A stretch of DNA of 64,000 nt from Vibrio sp. SCSIO 43135 (GTDB lineage Bacteria > Pseudomonadota > Gammaproteobacteria > Enterobacterales > Vibrionaceae): assembly GCF_023716665.1 (NCBI RefSeq), contig NZ_CP071860.1, positions 1-64,000 on the forward strand. The letters run 5' to 3'. This document shows, piece by piece, positions 9,106 through 19,476 of the stretch (within the stretch, counting starts at the first letter, position 1; the number at the start of each line of letters is the position of its first letter). Below the pieces are notes generated by a model. It searched no databases. It saw only the letters and a list, made by a program, of their open reading frames with translations, and had not been told where the DNA came from. Position numbers and translations under genes: made by a program.

Positions 9106-11886
9106 ATGGGATTTTGGAACAGAAAGGAAGCAGCGTCGTCGCAGTTTGTCGCTACCTCACAAGACACATTAATGACGGAATACGAAGAGGAAGAGTCTGG
9201 TATTTCTAAAGAGCAGTTGCTCTCGGCATTAAACGGAGCGCAAACCGCGCTGATGATGATCGATAGGGATTTTAAAATCACCTACGTGAACCAGAAGTCG
9301 ATAGACCTGCTGCGAACGCACGAAACATTATTCCAATCTGTATGGCCTGGCTTCAAAGCCGATGAAGAGTGCCTCATGGGCTACTGTATTGACGGGTTCC
9401 ATGCTAATCCTGCACATCAAAGACAGCTTCTTTCTACTCCGAATAATCTGCCGTATACCACCGTTATCGATGTCAAGGGCGTTAAGATAGAACTTAATGT
9501 TGGCGCTATTATTGATAACAATGGAGACTATGTCGGTAACACACTAGAGTGGGATGACATCACCAGCAAGTTAGCGAAAGATCACGATGTTGCTCGACTA
9601 CAAGCGGCGGTCGACCAAGCGCAAACTGCAATGGTGATGATTGACCGTGATTTTAATATCACCTATGCCAACCAAGAAACTTTAGTGTTATTTAGTAAGC
9701 ATGAAGCCAAGTTCCGCACTGTGTGGAGTGGTTTCACGGCATCCGAAGAGTGGTTGATGGGGCGTTGTATCGATGAGTTCCACAAAAATCCGGCTCATCA
9801 ACGTCAGTTATTGTCCGACCCTAGCAACCTACCATTCAAAACCGATATCCAAGTCGCAGACATTAAGATCGAGCTGAACGTTGCAGCAATTTTAGATCTA
9901 CAAGGCAACTACATCGGTAATACCCTAGAATGGGCAGATGTAACCGCAGCACGTGAGCAAGAAGACGATGTTGCTCGCCTTCAAGCGGCCGTCGACCAAG
10001 CACAAACGGCGATGGTGATGATTGACCGTGACTTTAATATCACCTACGCCAACCACGAAACTATAGCGTTGTTTGGCAAACATGAAGCAACGCTTCGTAC
10101 CGTTTGGAGTGGTTTCACCGCCTCCGAAGAGTGGTTAATGGGGCGCTGTATCGATGAGTTCCACCGCAACCCTGCTCACCAGCGACAACTGTTATCTGAT
10201 CCAAACAACCTCCCATACAAAACAGACATTACCATTGCTGATTTGAAGATCGAGCTAAACGTCGCTGCCATCAAAGATGCGGCGGGCCACTATATTGGTA
10301 ACACTCTCGAGTGGCGCGATGTGACGGAAGAGCGTGCCAAAGAGCAAGAGATCGGTCGCCTAGCTTCGGCAGTTAACGGCATGACGACTAACCTTATGAT
10401 GGCTGATAAAGACGGCATCATTCAGTATCTGAACCCATCGCTTGCCACACTGCTTAAGAGCCGCGAAAGCGATTTACAACGTGTCCTGCCAGGCTTTGAT
10501 GCCGATAACTTAGTGGGCAAGAACATCGATGTCTTCCATAAAAACCCAGGCCACCAGCGCAACATTATTAATAATCCAGACCGTTTGCCGTTCTCATCAA
10601 ATATTGCCGTAGGTGGGCTGGAATTCAATTTAACGTGTATTGCGATGCGCGACTCAGCAGGCGAATACATAGGGCCTGCATTGCAGTGGGTTGATATTAC
10701 CGAGCAACAAGATGGTCAGCGCCAAGTGGAGTCTTTGATTCAAAAAGCCATCAATGGTGAGCTTGATGAACGTATTGATACCACGGTGTACAGCGGCTTT
10801 ATGAAAGAGTTGGGTGATGGGATTAACAGCTTACTCGATACGCTTGTCGACCCGCTAGGGCAATGTATCGATGTTATGAGTAATGTGGCTGATGGTGACC
10901 TTAATTCCAATATGTCGGATGAGTACCAAGGCGAGTTTGGCCGCTTAGCTGAAGCGGTCAACACCTCAATTCTTAATCTACGTAACATGGTTGATAAGAT
11001 CACCACCTCATCGGCGAGAGTGGCGACGGCATCTACCGAAATTGCAGAAGGTAACAACGATCTTAGCCAACGTGTTGAAGCACAGGCATCTAACTTGGAA
11101 GAGACTGCCGCAAGTATGGAAGAGATGACCGCAACGGTTCGTCAGAATGCTGATAATGCGAAAGGCGCTAACGAATTGGCTGACGATGCGGCGAAGAAAG
11201 CCAGCAAAGGCGGTTCTGTGGTAGGTCAAGCAGTATCGGCGATGTCTGAAATCAACAGTGCGAGTAAGAAGATTGCTGACATCATCGGCGTGATTGATGA
11301 GATTGCATTCCAAACTAACCTACTGGCACTGAACGCAGCCGTTGAGGCGGCGAGAGCCGGTGAGCAAGGACGTGGTTTTGCGGTTGTGGCGGGAGAAGTC
11401 CGTAACCTAGCACAGCGCAGTGCGGCGGCGGCTAAAGAGATTAAAGGTCTTATCAACGATAGCGTTGAAAAAGTCGATGAAGGCTCACGTCTGGTAGACG
11501 AATCTGGTGAAACGCTGAATGAAATTGTCGATGCGGTGGCGCGAGTGACCGAGCTCATTGCTCAAATTGCATCGTCGAGTATTGAGCAGTCTACCGGTAT
11601 CGATGAAATCAACCGTGCTATCTCCACTATGGATGAGATGACACAACAAAATGCATCCTTGGTGGAAGAAACATCAGCAGCGAGCCAATCGCTCAAAGAT
11701 GAAGGTAAAGAGCTGCTGCATCTCATGAACTTCTTTAGCACCGACAGCAATGTTGCCACTTTCGAGAGCAAGAAAACGCCGGCCAGAGCGCCAAAGCCTA
11801 GCAACATCAGCGAGATCCGCACCAACAAAGTAGCGAACTCAGGTATTGATTTGAATGAGGATGGCGACGAATGGGAAGAGTTCTAA
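9106..11886 (+). CDS. aer2: Aer2-like soluble chemoreceptor with four PAS domains
   Basis: A 926-residue methyl-accepting protein with no membrane segment, so probably cytoplasmic. Four PAS domains of about 127 residues occupy roughly residues 36-540. Each carries FHxNPxHQR, containing the histidine that in Aer2 PAS domains binds haem, and a tryptophan near the end (LEWxD or LQWVD) at the position that stabilises bound O2. HAMP-like segments (about 545-640) and a full MCP signalling domain with the hairpin tip [21 protein letters not shown] follow. The C-terminus EWEEF resembles the CheR/CheB tethering pentapeptide. Known Aer2 receptors sense oxygen; this one has more PAS copies than those I know. 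Confidence 0.92.
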   Translation: MGFWNRKEAASSQFVATSQDTLMTEYEEEESGISKEQLLSALNGAQTALMMIDRDFKITYVNQKSIDLLRTHETLFQSVWPGFKADEECLMGYCIDGFHANPAHQRQLLSTPNNLPYTTVIDVKGVKIELNVGAIIDNNGDYVGNTLEWDDITSKLAKDHDVARLQAAVDQAQTAMVMIDRDFNITYANQETLVLFSKHEAKFRTVWSGFTASEEWLMGRCIDEFHKNPAHQRQLLSDPSNLPFKTDIQVADIKIELNVAAILDLQGNYIGNTLEWADVTAAREQEDDVARLQAAVDQAQTAMVMIDRDFNITYANHETIALFGKHEATLRTVWSGFTASEEWLMGRCIDEFHRNPAHQRQLLSDPNNLPYKTDITIADLKIELNVAAIKDAAGHYIGNTLEWRDVTEERAKEQEIGRLASAVNGMTTNLMMADKDGIIQYLNPSLATLLKSRESDLQRVLPGFDADNLVGKNIDVFHKNPGHQRNIINNPDRLPFSSNIAVGGLEFNLTCIAMRDSAGEYIGPALQWVDITEQQDGQRQVESLIQKAINGELDERIDTTVYSGFMKELGDGINSLLDTLVDPLGQCIDVMSNVADGDLNSNMSDEYQGEFGRLAEAVNTSILNLRNMVDKITTSSARVATASTEIAEGNNDLSQRVEAQASNLEETAASMEEMTATVRQNADNAKGANELADDAAKKASKGGSVVGQAVSAMSEINSASKKIADIIGVIDEIAFQTNLLALNAAVEAARAGEQGRGFAVVAGEVRNLAQRSAAAAKEIKGLINDSVEKVDEGSRLVDESGETLNEIVDAVARVTELIAQIASSSIEQSTGIDEINRAISTMDEMTQQNASLVEETSAASQSLKDEGKELLHLMNFFSTDSNVATFESKKTPARAPKPSNISEIRTNKVANSGIDLNEDGDEWEEF
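9586..10347 (+). repeat. Tandem 381-bp PAS-coding duplication
   Basis: Two adjacent 381-bp units (9586-9966 and 9967-10347) encode PAS2 and PAS3 of the Aer2-like receptor and are strikingly similar at the DNA level, with long shared runs. The same 127-codon period extends to PAS1 and PAS4, which are more diverged. This indicates repeated in-frame duplication, most recently of the middle pair. Confidence 0.85.
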
Positions 11887-12731
11887 CTCGTTCGGAAAGT
11901 GACTTTACTTTGCAAGATAACGAGTTCGAGTTAACAGAAAAGGACTTCAAGTTCATCCAGTGGTTCTTACATAAAACGGTCGGAATCTATCTTTCCGACC
12001 GTAAAAGAGCCATGGTTTACGGGCGATTGAGTCGGCAGATGAGGCAGCGTGGATTGCAACGTTTTGCCGACTATCGAATGTTAATTGAAACCGATGAACA
12101 GGAACGCATCCTGTTCATCAATTCACTCACTACCAACAAAACTGAATTTTTTCGTGAGTACCACCATTTCGAGTTTTTAGAAAAAGTGATGCTCAATGAA
12201 TGGCAAACCAATAAGCGAGATTCGATCAATATATGGTCGGCAGGTTGTTCAACAGGTCAGGAGCCCTATAGCCTTATTTCATCGCTGTATGTTTCTGGGG
12301 CGATGGAGATGTTTGATGAGGTCAGTATTCGCGCCACTGACCTAGACACAAAAGTGTTGGCGCACGCAAAAGCAGGGATCTACAGCGCAGACAGCGTTGA
12401 GAGTATTCCGAGCAAGTATCTCAAACCTTGTTTTGTTAAAGGTAAACAGCAGCAAGAAGGAAAGATCAAAATAGCGAAAGGGTTGCAGAAATACGTTCAT
12501 TTTTCGCGACTCAATCTTTTGGATTCGTGGCCCACTAAGCCTAAGTTTGATCTTATTTCTTGTCGAAATGTGATGATCTATTTTGATAAGCCCACTCAGG
12601 AAGCGCTATTGAAGCGGTTTCATCAGGCATTAAAGCCTAATGGCATTTTGTTTATCGGCCATTCTGAAAGTGTAGGGGCTTGTAGCGAACTATTTCACCA
12701 CCTTGGGCAAACCATTTACGTAAAACAATAA
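11871..12731 (+). CDS. cheR: Chemoreceptor methyltransferase CheR
   Basis: A 286-residue S-adenosylmethionine-dependent enzyme that methylates glutamates of chemoreceptors. The N-terminal helical CheR domain includes [15 protein letters not shown], followed by the SAM-binding [14 protein letters not shown] and [10 protein letters not shown]. The start at 11871 overlaps the end of the receptor gene by 16 bp and follows GAGGATGG. The overlap and the EWEEF tail of the receptor both point to this CheR acting on the Aer2-like protein. Confidence 0.93.
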   Translation: MGRVLTRSESDFTLQDNEFELTEKDFKFIQWFLHKTVGIYLSDRKRAMVYGRLSRQMRQRGLQRFADYRMLIETDEQERILFINSLTTNKTEFFREYHHFEFLEKVMLNEWQTNKRDSINIWSAGCSTGQEPYSLISSLYVSGAMEMFDEVSIRATDLDTKVLAHAKAGIYSADSVESIPSKYLKPCFVKGKQQQEGKIKIAKGLQKYVHFSRLNLLDSWPTKPKFDLISCRNVMIYFDKPTQEALLKRFHQALKPNGILFIGHSESVGACSELFHHLGQTIYVKQ

Positions 12732-12748
12732 TGATATAGGCAATCAAT

Positions 12749-13393
12749 ATGATGGCGTTACATACCCCAAGATCAGACTCAGACAATACGCACATAAGCC
12801 GATTCTTTCACCGCAAGCATCAGCACCATATGGTGAAGGTCATGCCAGGTGGGGTGTATTGCACCAATACCAAGGAAGTGATTTGTACCGGATTAGGATC
12901 TTGTATTGCTGCGTGTGTTTGGGATCCTGAAGCGCATGTCGGGGGAATGAACCACTTTCTGCTACCGTTTGACAGTAAAGATCAATTGCGTCATTGGCAT
13001 CCTAGCGACGCGGTGACAACAGCTTCTCGCTACGGCAGTCATGCGATGGAAATGTTGATTAACGAACTGATTGGGTTGGGTGCGCATCGAGAGTGCCTTC
13101 ACACCAAGTTATTTGGTGGCGCACAAATGTTGGGTAAGCATTCGATGATCGGAGAAAAGAACATCGAATTTATTCTTAACTACGTGAAGCAAGAAAACCT
13201 CACCGTCGATGCCTTGGATCTTGGCGGGCTTGAGCCTCGTAAAGTCATGTTTGATCCGCTGTCGGGTAAAGCGTGGTTGAAAAGAATTCCATTTACCGAA
13301 GTACATCAAGTGAAACACCAAGAAGAACAATATGCCTCTCAATTGGATAAAGAGAGCCACCGTTCGCATGACGATGATGTGGAGCTGTTTTAA
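12749..13393 (+). CDS. cheD: Chemoreceptor glutamine deamidase CheD
   Basis: A 214-residue CheD, which deamidates receptor glutamines and in some systems binds CheY phosphatases. The catalytic Cys and His are present in [23 protein letters not shown] (near residues 50-70). The protein has a C-terminal extension ending in DDDVELF, and the membrane MCP of the same operon ends in GEVELF. The start could be ATG 12749 or 12752. It shares one base with cheB (TAATG), so translation is coupled. Confidence 0.92.
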   Translation: MMALHTPRSDSDNTHISRFFHRKHQHHMVKVMPGGVYCTNTKEVICTGLGSCIAACVWDPEAHVGGMNHFLLPFDSKDQLRHWHPSDAVTTASRYGSHAMEMLINELIGLGAHRECLHTKLFGGAQMLGKHSMIGEKNIEFILNYVKQENLTVDALDLGGLEPRKVMFDPLSGKAWLKRIPFTEVHQVKHQEEQYASQLDKESHRSHDDDVELF

Positions 13394-14427
13394 TGAATAA
13401 AAAAATTAAAGTTCTGGTCGTAGATGACTCTCCTGTATTTCGAGCGCTTCTTTCACAGCTGATTAATTCTGATCCCATGCTGGAAGTGGTGGCGGCGGCA
13501 GAGAACCCATTTGAAGCAAGGGAGCTTATTAAAAAACACAACCCAGATGTCCTCACCCTAGACATTGAAATGCCGAAAATGAATGGCGTGCAGTTTCTTA
13601 AGAATTTGATGCGTTTACGCCCTATGCCTGTGGTGATGATTTCGACCTTAACTCAGCACGGTGCGGAACCGACATTAGCCGCGCTTGAGCTGGGTGCAGT
13701 GGATTACTTTCCAAAACCTGCGGTCGAAAACACCGCCGAAATGGTGAATTACAAAGATGAAGTGAACAACAAAATCAAAATGGCAGCGGGCGCGAATGTG
13801 CAAAGCCACCCCGTTGATGATTTTGCTCCTATTGCACCGAGCCACAAACCAACGGACTTTGAAATTATTGCCATTGGTGCTTCTACTGGTGGCACGGAAG
13901 CGGTGAAAAATGTGCTTTCTGCTCTGCCAAGTGGTTTACCCCCAGTCATCATCACACAACATATTAGCGCTATGTTTACTGCCTCCTTTGCTGAGCGTTT
14001 GAACGCAGCCAGCGCCATTGAAGTCAAAGAGCTGACCGCTTCAAAAGCGCCATTGGTTAACGGGTGCGCCTATTTAGCTCCAGGAGATAAGCACATGGTG
14101 GTTGTTCGCCGGGGTAAACACTTGTATTGCCAATTGGATGATCGGCCTCCGGTCAATCGACACAAACCATCTGTTGATGTGATGTTTGATGCGGTAGCGG
14201 AAACAGTGGGCGAAAAGGCTGTTGGAGTGATACTTACCGGAATGGGGCAAGATGGCGCGCAAGGCATGCTGAAGATGCGAGAGCGTGGAGCTATGACTAT
14301 CGCACAAGATGAAAAATCGTCGGTGGTTTGGGGGATGCCTAGAGTTGCGGTTGAAGTCGGTGCGGCGCACAAAATAGCGGATTTAAAGAAGATCCCTCAG
14401 CTGATTTGTCACTTTGTATATCAATAA
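13393..14427 (+). CDS. cheB: Chemoreceptor methylesterase CheB
   Basis: A 344-residue response regulator and glutamate methylesterase. Receiver domain 1-120 with Asp57 (TLDIEMPKM) and a C-terminal esterase domain with the serine motif [10 protein letters not shown] (near 160), histidine in ITQHIS and the GMGQDG aspartate. It opposes CheR to give adaptation and is activated by CheA phosphorylation. Start codon overlaps the cheD stop. Confidence 0.94.
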   Translation: MNKKIKVLVVDDSPVFRALLSQLINSDPMLEVVAAAENPFEARELIKKHNPDVLTLDIEMPKMNGVQFLKNLMRLRPMPVVMISTLTQHGAEPTLAALELGAVDYFPKPAVENTAEMVNYKDEVNNKIKMAAGANVQSHPVDDFAPIAPSHKPTDFEIIAIGASTGGTEAVKNVLSALPSGLPPVIITQHISAMFTASFAERLNAASAIEVKELTASKAPLVNGCAYLAPGDKHMVVVRRGKHLYCQLDDRPPVNRHKPSVDVMFDAVAETVGEKAVGVILTGMGQDGAQGMLKMRERGAMTIAQDEKSSVVWGMPRVAVEVGAAHKIADLKKIPQLICHFVYQ

Positions 14428-14455
14428 TTAAAAGAATTACGTCAGGGACTGGCTT

Positions 14456-15619
14456 ATGACAACAACAATGACACCCAAAACCAAACGGACTATCGCGCTG
14501 GCAGCTCAGGTGCTTTTGCTTGCGTATGGAATGTACTTCTTACCCTCTATTTCTCATTTGGTAGTGATGGTTTTGGTTGCTGCGATACCTTGGTTTGTGA
14601 TGTCTTATCGTAAGCCGACTAGTGAGCCAGAAAATGCCGCGTCGTCTTTCACACAAACAACCTCAAAAAGTACGCAAATAGACCAAGTTCATAGCGTGAT
14701 GAAAGAAGCGCTGCCGGGCGTTTCAGACCCACTAGATAAACAGCATCAAATTATTGAGGAATCGGTTGAAACCCTCAACAACAGCTTTTTTAGCCTGCAA
14801 AAAGTAGGGGAAGACCAAAGCGCTATTTCCACTAACTTAGTGGATGGCCTACTCGCCAACAAAGACAGCGAATACGACCTAACCTCGGTGCTGCCTAAAG
14901 TTGAAAGGATTATTTCTGAATTCGTAAACACCCTGGTCAATATTTCGGAAAAGAGTATTTCTGCGGTGCACAGTATTCACGACATGTCGGACAAACTGGA
15001 TTCTGTCTTTAGGCTACTCGACCAAGTAAAAGGTTTGTCTGAACAAACCAATTTATTGGCTCTGAATGCTGCCATTGAGGCTGCACGTGCTGGTGAAGCA
15101 GGGCGAGGGTTTGCTGTGGTTGCCCAAGAGGTCAGGAACCTATCGCTAAAAGCTGCGGAGCTTAACTCGGAAATTGAACGTGAGATCAATGTGGCGCAGC
15201 AGACGGTCAAAGAAGCTAACGACACCGTCGGTGAGATGGCGTCAATTGATATGACCTCTGCGATCGAGTCTAAAGAGCAAGTCGACCATATGCTGAGTGG
15301 TGTGCATCAAGTCAATATCGAGATTGAGCAAGAAGTGCAGAAAATCCGTTCGCTGGGGGATCAGCTTCATGTTCACGTCGGGGATGGCATTCGAGCGCTT
15401 CAATTTGCCGATATCGTCGTCCAGCAAGGTGATTATGCAAGATTGTCAATTGGTTACTTAATGGAAGTAGCCGACGCACTTGAAGAACACAGCCGAGAGG
15501 CATTGCCGAGTGATGAATTGATCGAAAAACTACAAGATATTCTGGGGCGCTCAAAAAATCGTAGCGGGCCAGCAGCCAACCAATCGAGTATCGACGAAGG
15601 TGAAGTCGAACTGTTCTGA
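14456..15619 (+). CDS. Sensorless membrane-anchored MCP
   Basis: A 387-residue methyl-accepting protein with a short hydrophobic N-terminal hairpin (about residues 12-48) but no periplasmic or PAS sensor. A diverged coiled-coil and the signalling tip [32 protein letters not shown] (near 197-230) follow. It corresponds in position to the last receptor of V. cholerae cluster III. It may report a membrane property or only contribute to array structure. Its last residues, EGEVELF, resemble the CheD tail. Encoded after cheB with a 28-bp gap. Confidence 0.88.
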   Translation: MTTTMTPKTKRTIALAAQVLLLAYGMYFLPSISHLVVMVLVAAIPWFVMSYRKPTSEPENAASSFTQTTSKSTQIDQVHSVMKEALPGVSDPLDKQHQIIEESVETLNNSFFSLQKVGEDQSAISTNLVDGLLANKDSEYDLTSVLPKVERIISEFVNTLVNISEKSISAVHSIHDMSDKLDSVFRLLDQVKGLSEQTNLLALNAAIEAARAGEAGRGFAVVAQEVRNLSLKAAELNSEIEREINVAQQTVKEANDTVGEMASIDMTSAIESKEQVDHMLSGVHQVNIEIEQEVQKIRSLGDQLHVHVGDGIRALQFADIVVQQGDYARLSIGYLMEVADALEEHSREALPSDELIEKLQDILGRSKNRSGPAANQSSIDEGEVELF

Positions 15620-15629
15620 GGAGAGTGTT

Positions 15630-15929
15630 ATGAGCGTAGAAACACAAATAGATTCAGGAGCAAAGCACGTAACTGTTGCAATTGAAGGGGCATTTGGCTT
15701 TAACCTTGTGCAAGAGTTTAGGCGCAGTTACACCGATAAACGGGATTACCGTTTTACCATCGATCTACGAAAAGTTGATTACATCGATAGTGCAGGGTTA
15801 GGGATGTTGCTCAATATGCAGAACTACCTAGGCCAGCCTGATGGCTCGGTCACCATTACCAACACCTTACCGCAAGTGAAGAAGATTTTATTGATCTCCC
15901 GATTCGATAAAAAATTCCAAATAGAGTAA
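15630..15929 (+). CDS. STAS anti-sigma-factor antagonist (HsbA/CrsA-like)
   Basis: A 99-residue STAS domain protein. It retains the phosphorylatable serine in VDYIDSAGLGMLL (near residues 52-64), as in SpoIIAA, RsbV and HsbA. The neighbouring REC-PP2C-kinase protein is the expected enzyme that phosphorylates and dephosphorylates it. I chose ATG 15630, preceded by GAGGAGAG; the in-frame upstream start is inside the previous gene. By analogy with Pseudomonas HsbA and Shewanella CrsA the partner would be an anti-sigma factor encoded elsewhere. Confidence 0.88.
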   Translation: MSVETQIDSGAKHVTVAIEGAFGFNLVQEFRRSYTDKRDYRFTIDLRKVDYIDSAGLGMLLNMQNYLGQPDGSVTITNTLPQVKKILLISRFDKKFQIE

Positions 15930-15946
15930 AGGTTAAGGAGCCGATC

Positions 15947-17641
15947 ATGCGAGTAATGATAGTCGACGATCATGCCACCAATCGAGAGCTCTGCCGCTTC
16001 ATGCTTTCACATTTGGTTGAGCATATCGACACGTTTGAAAATGGGGAAGGCGTGGTGGAAGCCATGCAAGGAATGGAGCATTTACCCGACGTCATTTTAC
16101 TCGATGTCATGATGCCGATAAAAGACGGTTTCACTACAGCGACAGAAATTCGCGAAGCGTTCCCTAACCACCATATCCCTATCATCTTTTTAACAGTATT
16201 AGATGATCACGACTCCTTTGAACGTTGTTTGTCGCTGGGGGATGATTTCATTTTAAAGCCTGTTGAACGCAGTATTCTGGTGTCGAAAGTGCAAGCGCAC
16301 TACCGCATTGTGAGAATGCATAAAGAGGTGATCCAGCAAAGAGATGAATTGAGCCATTTCCATGAACAAGTTCAGTATGACTACTCGATTTCTGAGTCAA
16401 TTTTTACCAACTTGATGGAGGAAATGAGCTCGCAAGTCAGCCACATCTATGGTGTTAACTACATTTCCACCCCTTCAACAGTCTTTAATGGTGACTTGAT
16501 TGTGGTTGCCAACCGCCCTCACGGTGGGGCATACGTGATGGTCGCGGACGCAACCGGGCATGGTTTACCTGCGGCGATTTCGGCGATACCTGCGACTCGG
16601 GCGTTTTTCAGTATGGCGGCTAAGGGGTTGTCGCTGGGCGAGATTGTCCACGAGATCAACGATTCATTGTGTAAGTTTTTGCCACTTGGCATGATGCTAG
16701 CCGCAAGCGTGTTCGAGATAAGAGCGAACGGCTTCGAAGTCTCTTGGTGGGGTGGCGGCTTGCCAGACAGTTACTTATTGGATAAAGAGGGGAATATCAT
16801 TAAGCGTATGGTATCGAACCATATGCCGCTTGGGGTATTGGACTCCCATGAATTTGAAAACGACATTGTTCATTTTAAGCTTGAGCCGGATCAGCAAATT
16901 CTTTGCTATACCGACGGCATTATCGAAGCCATGAACGAGCGAGGTGAGCAGTTTGGCCAAGAGCGCTTGGAAGAGGTGTTCAAAACTGGCCAGACGCATA
17001 TTCCTACTATCTATGATGCAGTGAGACAGTTTTCGAACATGAAAGCGGGCGATGATCTATCGATACTGTCGATGACGTTTCCAATTATTAATGGTAACGA
17101 TGCGACTAAGCCTTCTGAAGACACTTACTTCAGTAGTGTACCGATGCAGACGACACTCAACTTCCCCGCGCCGATACTTAAGGAAGTCAGTGTGATGAGT
17201 GAAGTTCGCCAGTATCTGTCGGGCACGCTTAATGGAGGTCAGCATCTGGATTTAGTGTGTTCTGTGCTGTCCGAGCTGTTTGCTAATGCGATTGAGCATG
17301 GCTTATTACACCTTAAGTCTTCGTTAAAAGAAGACCCAGATGGATTCTTCGAATTCTATCAATTGCGTGAAGAGCGTCTGAAGGAGTTGACGAATGACGC
17401 CTGGGTTAAATTAGATCTCAACTACGAGCCTGACGCAAAGCGTTTGACAATGGAGCTTGAACATAACGGAGAAGGGTTCGATTACCACAAGCTTAATATG
17501 GCGAACTCAGACCAAACTCATGGACGCGGTATCGTGCTAGCGTCTGAGCTATGTGACTCCTTAACCTATTCTAAAGAGGGCAAACGAGTATCCGCCGTCT
17601 ACAGTTTTGGGGCTAAACATCACTTTCCAAGCTCTGCGTGA
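15947..17641 (+). CDS. REC-PP2C phosphatase-serine kinase fusion (HsbR/CrsR-like)
   Basis: A 564-residue regulator with three modules: a receiver domain (Asp53 in LLDVMMP), a linker, a SpoIIE/RsbU-type PP2C phosphatase (VADATGHGLPAAISA near 195; CYTDGIIEAMN near 320) and a C-terminal HATPase of the RsbW/SpoIIAB serine-kinase type (LSELFANAIEHGLL near 440; DQTHGRGIVLASEL). The same layout is found in HsbR and CrsR, which switch between phosphatase and kinase on a STAS partner after receiver phosphorylation. As the last gene of the chemosensory operon, it is a plausible output of CheA. Good TAAGGAG before the ATG. Confidence 0.88.
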   Translation: MRVMIVDDHATNRELCRFMLSHLVEHIDTFENGEGVVEAMQGMEHLPDVILLDVMMPIKDGFTTATEIREAFPNHHIPIIFLTVLDDHDSFERCLSLGDDFILKPVERSILVSKVQAHYRIVRMHKEVIQQRDELSHFHEQVQYDYSISESIFTNLMEEMSSQVSHIYGVNYISTPSTVFNGDLIVVANRPHGGAYVMVADATGHGLPAAISAIPATRAFFSMAAKGLSLGEIVHEINDSLCKFLPLGMMLAASVFEIRANGFEVSWWGGGLPDSYLLDKEGNIIKRMVSNHMPLGVLDSHEFENDIVHFKLEPDQQILCYTDGIIEAMNERGEQFGQERLEEVFKTGQTHIPTIYDAVRQFSNMKAGDDLSILSMTFPIINGNDATKPSEDTYFSSVPMQTTLNFPAPILKEVSVMSEVRQYLSGTLNGGQHLDLVCSVLSELFANAIEHGLLHLKSSLKEDPDGFFEFYQLREERLKELTNDAWVKLDLNYEPDAKRLTMELEHNGEGFDYHKLNMANSDQTHGRGIVLASELCDSLTYSKEGKRVSAVYSFGAKHHFPSSA

Positions 17642-17672
17642 TACGGTTTGTAAGTATTAACTAACTTAACTG

Positions 17673-17698
17673 AGCGGCTCTTATTCGAGCCGCTTTTT
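17673..17698. terminator. Terminator at end of chemosensory operon
   Basis: AGCGGCTC, a short loop and GAGCCGCTTTTT. It lies between convergent genes and just touches the end of the LysR gene. Confidence 0.8.
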
Positions 17699-18626
17699 AC
17701 TTGAATCTACTTTGTGTTGGTGGGCTGGTTAGGTGCTTAAACGTCATGTTTTTGTCTAGGTACTGCCATGTGGATTTTGCCGCGTGAGAAGAAAAGCTGC
17801 CGTGTCGTCTCGCTAGGCAGATTCGTCTAGGGTATTCAGGTGTCAGTGGAACGACCTTTACGTTGGGGTGAGATTCTGGAATGGCTAGCTCCGCCACAAC
17901 CGTTATTCCAAGCTGAGCCCGAATCAAAGCGAGGATTGATGTGAGTTGCAGCGCGGAATGCTTGACATTAGGCTGGACGCCCGCCAAGTGAAACCATTCT
18001 CTGATCAGTCGCTCGCTACCCCCTTTAGTTAAGATAAAATCTCGTGAAGCGATGTCTTGCGCGCAGAGAACGGAGTGCTGAGCAAAAGGGTCATCTTGGT
18101 GGACTAACGCCATCAGTCGGTCGGTGAACACAGGGATGATGTCGAGGTCGATCTCTTGGGTATCGACGACAATAGCAAAATCCACACGGCCATCTCGTAC
18201 TGCGGCTAGGGCATCTTCATCGCTGTGCTCGCTAATCTCGATGGTGATATTTGGGGCGTGTCGGCGCAGTTTATGGATGATACTTGGTAATATATGCGTA
18301 GTTGCTGAAGCGCCAAATGAAGCGATCTTAACCACTCCTGCCCCTTTCTGAATCATCCTCAACTGGCGAAGCAATGCTTGTTCACGATGCTGCTGCTGTT
18401 TCGAGTATTCAGCAATCAGCGCCCCCTCTGCAGAGAGTGACAGCGGGCGGGTATCTCGATTGACCAACGATAGCCCCAACACAGCTTCTGCGCGTTGCAG
18501 AGCTTTGCTGGCGGCAGGTTGGCTAACTCTGAGCGCATTTGCCGCGAGTGAGACGCTGCCCATTTTTTCCAGCTGCACTAACAACTTCGGCACAATAGAT
18601 GGAATGGCATCGAGTTGATCTATCAT
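17697..18626 (-). CDS. LysR-family regulator, divergent from LysE exporter
   Basis: A 309-residue LysR-type regulator: N-terminal winged helix-turn-helix (VSLAANALRVSQPAASKALQRAEAVLG, about 25-52) and a periplasmic-binding-like effector domain. It is divergent from a LysE/RhtB exporter gene, a common arrangement in which the regulator controls amino-acid export. A palindrome just before its start is the likely operator. The effector is unknown. Confidence 0.9.
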   Translation of the reverse strand: MIDQLDAIPSIVPKLLVQLEKMGSVSLAANALRVSQPAASKALQRAEAVLGLSLVNRDTRPLSLSAEGALIAEYSKQQQHREQALLRQLRMIQKGAGVVKIASFGASATTHILPSIIHKLRRHAPNITIEISEHSDEDALAAVRDGRVDFAIVVDTQEIDLDIIPVFTDRLMALVHQDDPFAQHSVLCAQDIASRDFILTKGGSERLIREWFHLAGVQPNVKHSALQLTSILALIRAQLGITVVAELAIPESHPNVKVVPLTPEYPRRICLARRHGSFSSHAAKSTWQYLDKNMTFKHLTSPPTQSRFK

Positions 18627-18633
18627 CGAAAGT

Positions 18634-18648
18634 ATAACCTCAGGTTAT
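18634..18648. promoter_or_regulatory. LysR-type operator palindrome
   Basis: ATAACCTCAGGTTAT is a perfect 7+1+7 inverted repeat with the T-N11-A form of LysR boxes. It lies in the 120-bp divergent region 8 bp before the regulator start, where binding would autorepress and control the exporter. Confidence 0.6.
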
Positions 18649-18746
18649 TTTGATATTCACTAGTATTCCAGCAGAATTTGGTTTCATCAACTGGCACTCG
18701 CCTTGCCTGTGATTGGCGTAATGACTATCAAACCAAGAGGAATGGA

Positions 18747-19373
18747 ATGAGTATCGAAACATGGTTGGCGTTTGTGACCGCATCTTTAATCTTAACGATG
18801 ACCCCAGGGCCGAGCATTTTGCTGGGGGTCGTGCACTCCATGCAATATGGAGTAAGAAAAACGGTTTTCACCGCATTGGGAGATATCTCTGCCAATTTTA
18901 TTCAGATGGTGATTGTAGCGGTTGGTCTAGGTGTGGTTATTGCGACTTCTGAGGTGGCGTTTAATGCCATCAAGTGGTTTGGTGTTGTCACCTTGCTGTA
19001 CATGGGGGGGAAGATGCTTCTGCAACGCCCTAAGCCGATTCAAGTGGTCGATTCAAACGGTGAATCTGTCTCACCGATTCGGCTTTATTGCAGCGGTTTT
19101 CTGGTCGCAGCAGGCAATCCTAAAGCGATCGTATTTTTTAGCGCCTTCTTCCCACAATTCATTGACCCGACTCAGCCGTTGTTAGCGCAGATGCTGATCA
19201 TGTGTCCGACTATGGCGCTGCTGGATTTTACTTGGGTGATGATTTACGCCTTTTCTGCTCGTCGGTTTCTTGGTTTCATGCAATCGTGCCCTCAGCTTCT
19301 TAATCGAGCAGGCGGCTCTGCTCTGTTGGTGGCTGCTGGAGCACTTGCGGTGACGGGAAATGTAGTCAGTTGA
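18747..19373 (+). CDS. LysE/RhtB-family amino-acid exporter
   Basis: A 208-residue inner-membrane protein of the LysE/RhtB superfamily, with five or six hydrophobic segments and the N-terminal family motif TPGPSILLGVVHSMQYG (near 20-36) and SGFLVAAGNPKAIVFFSAFFPQF (near 115-140). It probably exports a small amino acid or derivative by proton antiport. The start at 18747 follows AGAGGAATGG; an upstream in-frame ATG at 18678 lies in the operator region and was rejected. Confidence 0.88.
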   Translation: MSIETWLAFVTASLILTMTPGPSILLGVVHSMQYGVRKTVFTALGDISANFIQMVIVAVGLGVVIATSEVAFNAIKWFGVVTLLYMGGKMLLQRPKPIQVVDSNGESVSPIRLYCSGFLVAAGNPKAIVFFSAFFPQFIDPTQPLLAQMLIMCPTMALLDFTWVMIYAFSARRFLGFMQSCPQLLNRAGGSALLVAAGALAVTGNVVS

Positions 19374-19476
19374 ACGTGAATTATCTGGCTCTTAAGTTAT
19401 CGATAAAACTAAGTTCGGTTGATAGGTTACTCATCTATACATCAACCGATCTGTAGCTATAAGGGTTCTCGAATAA

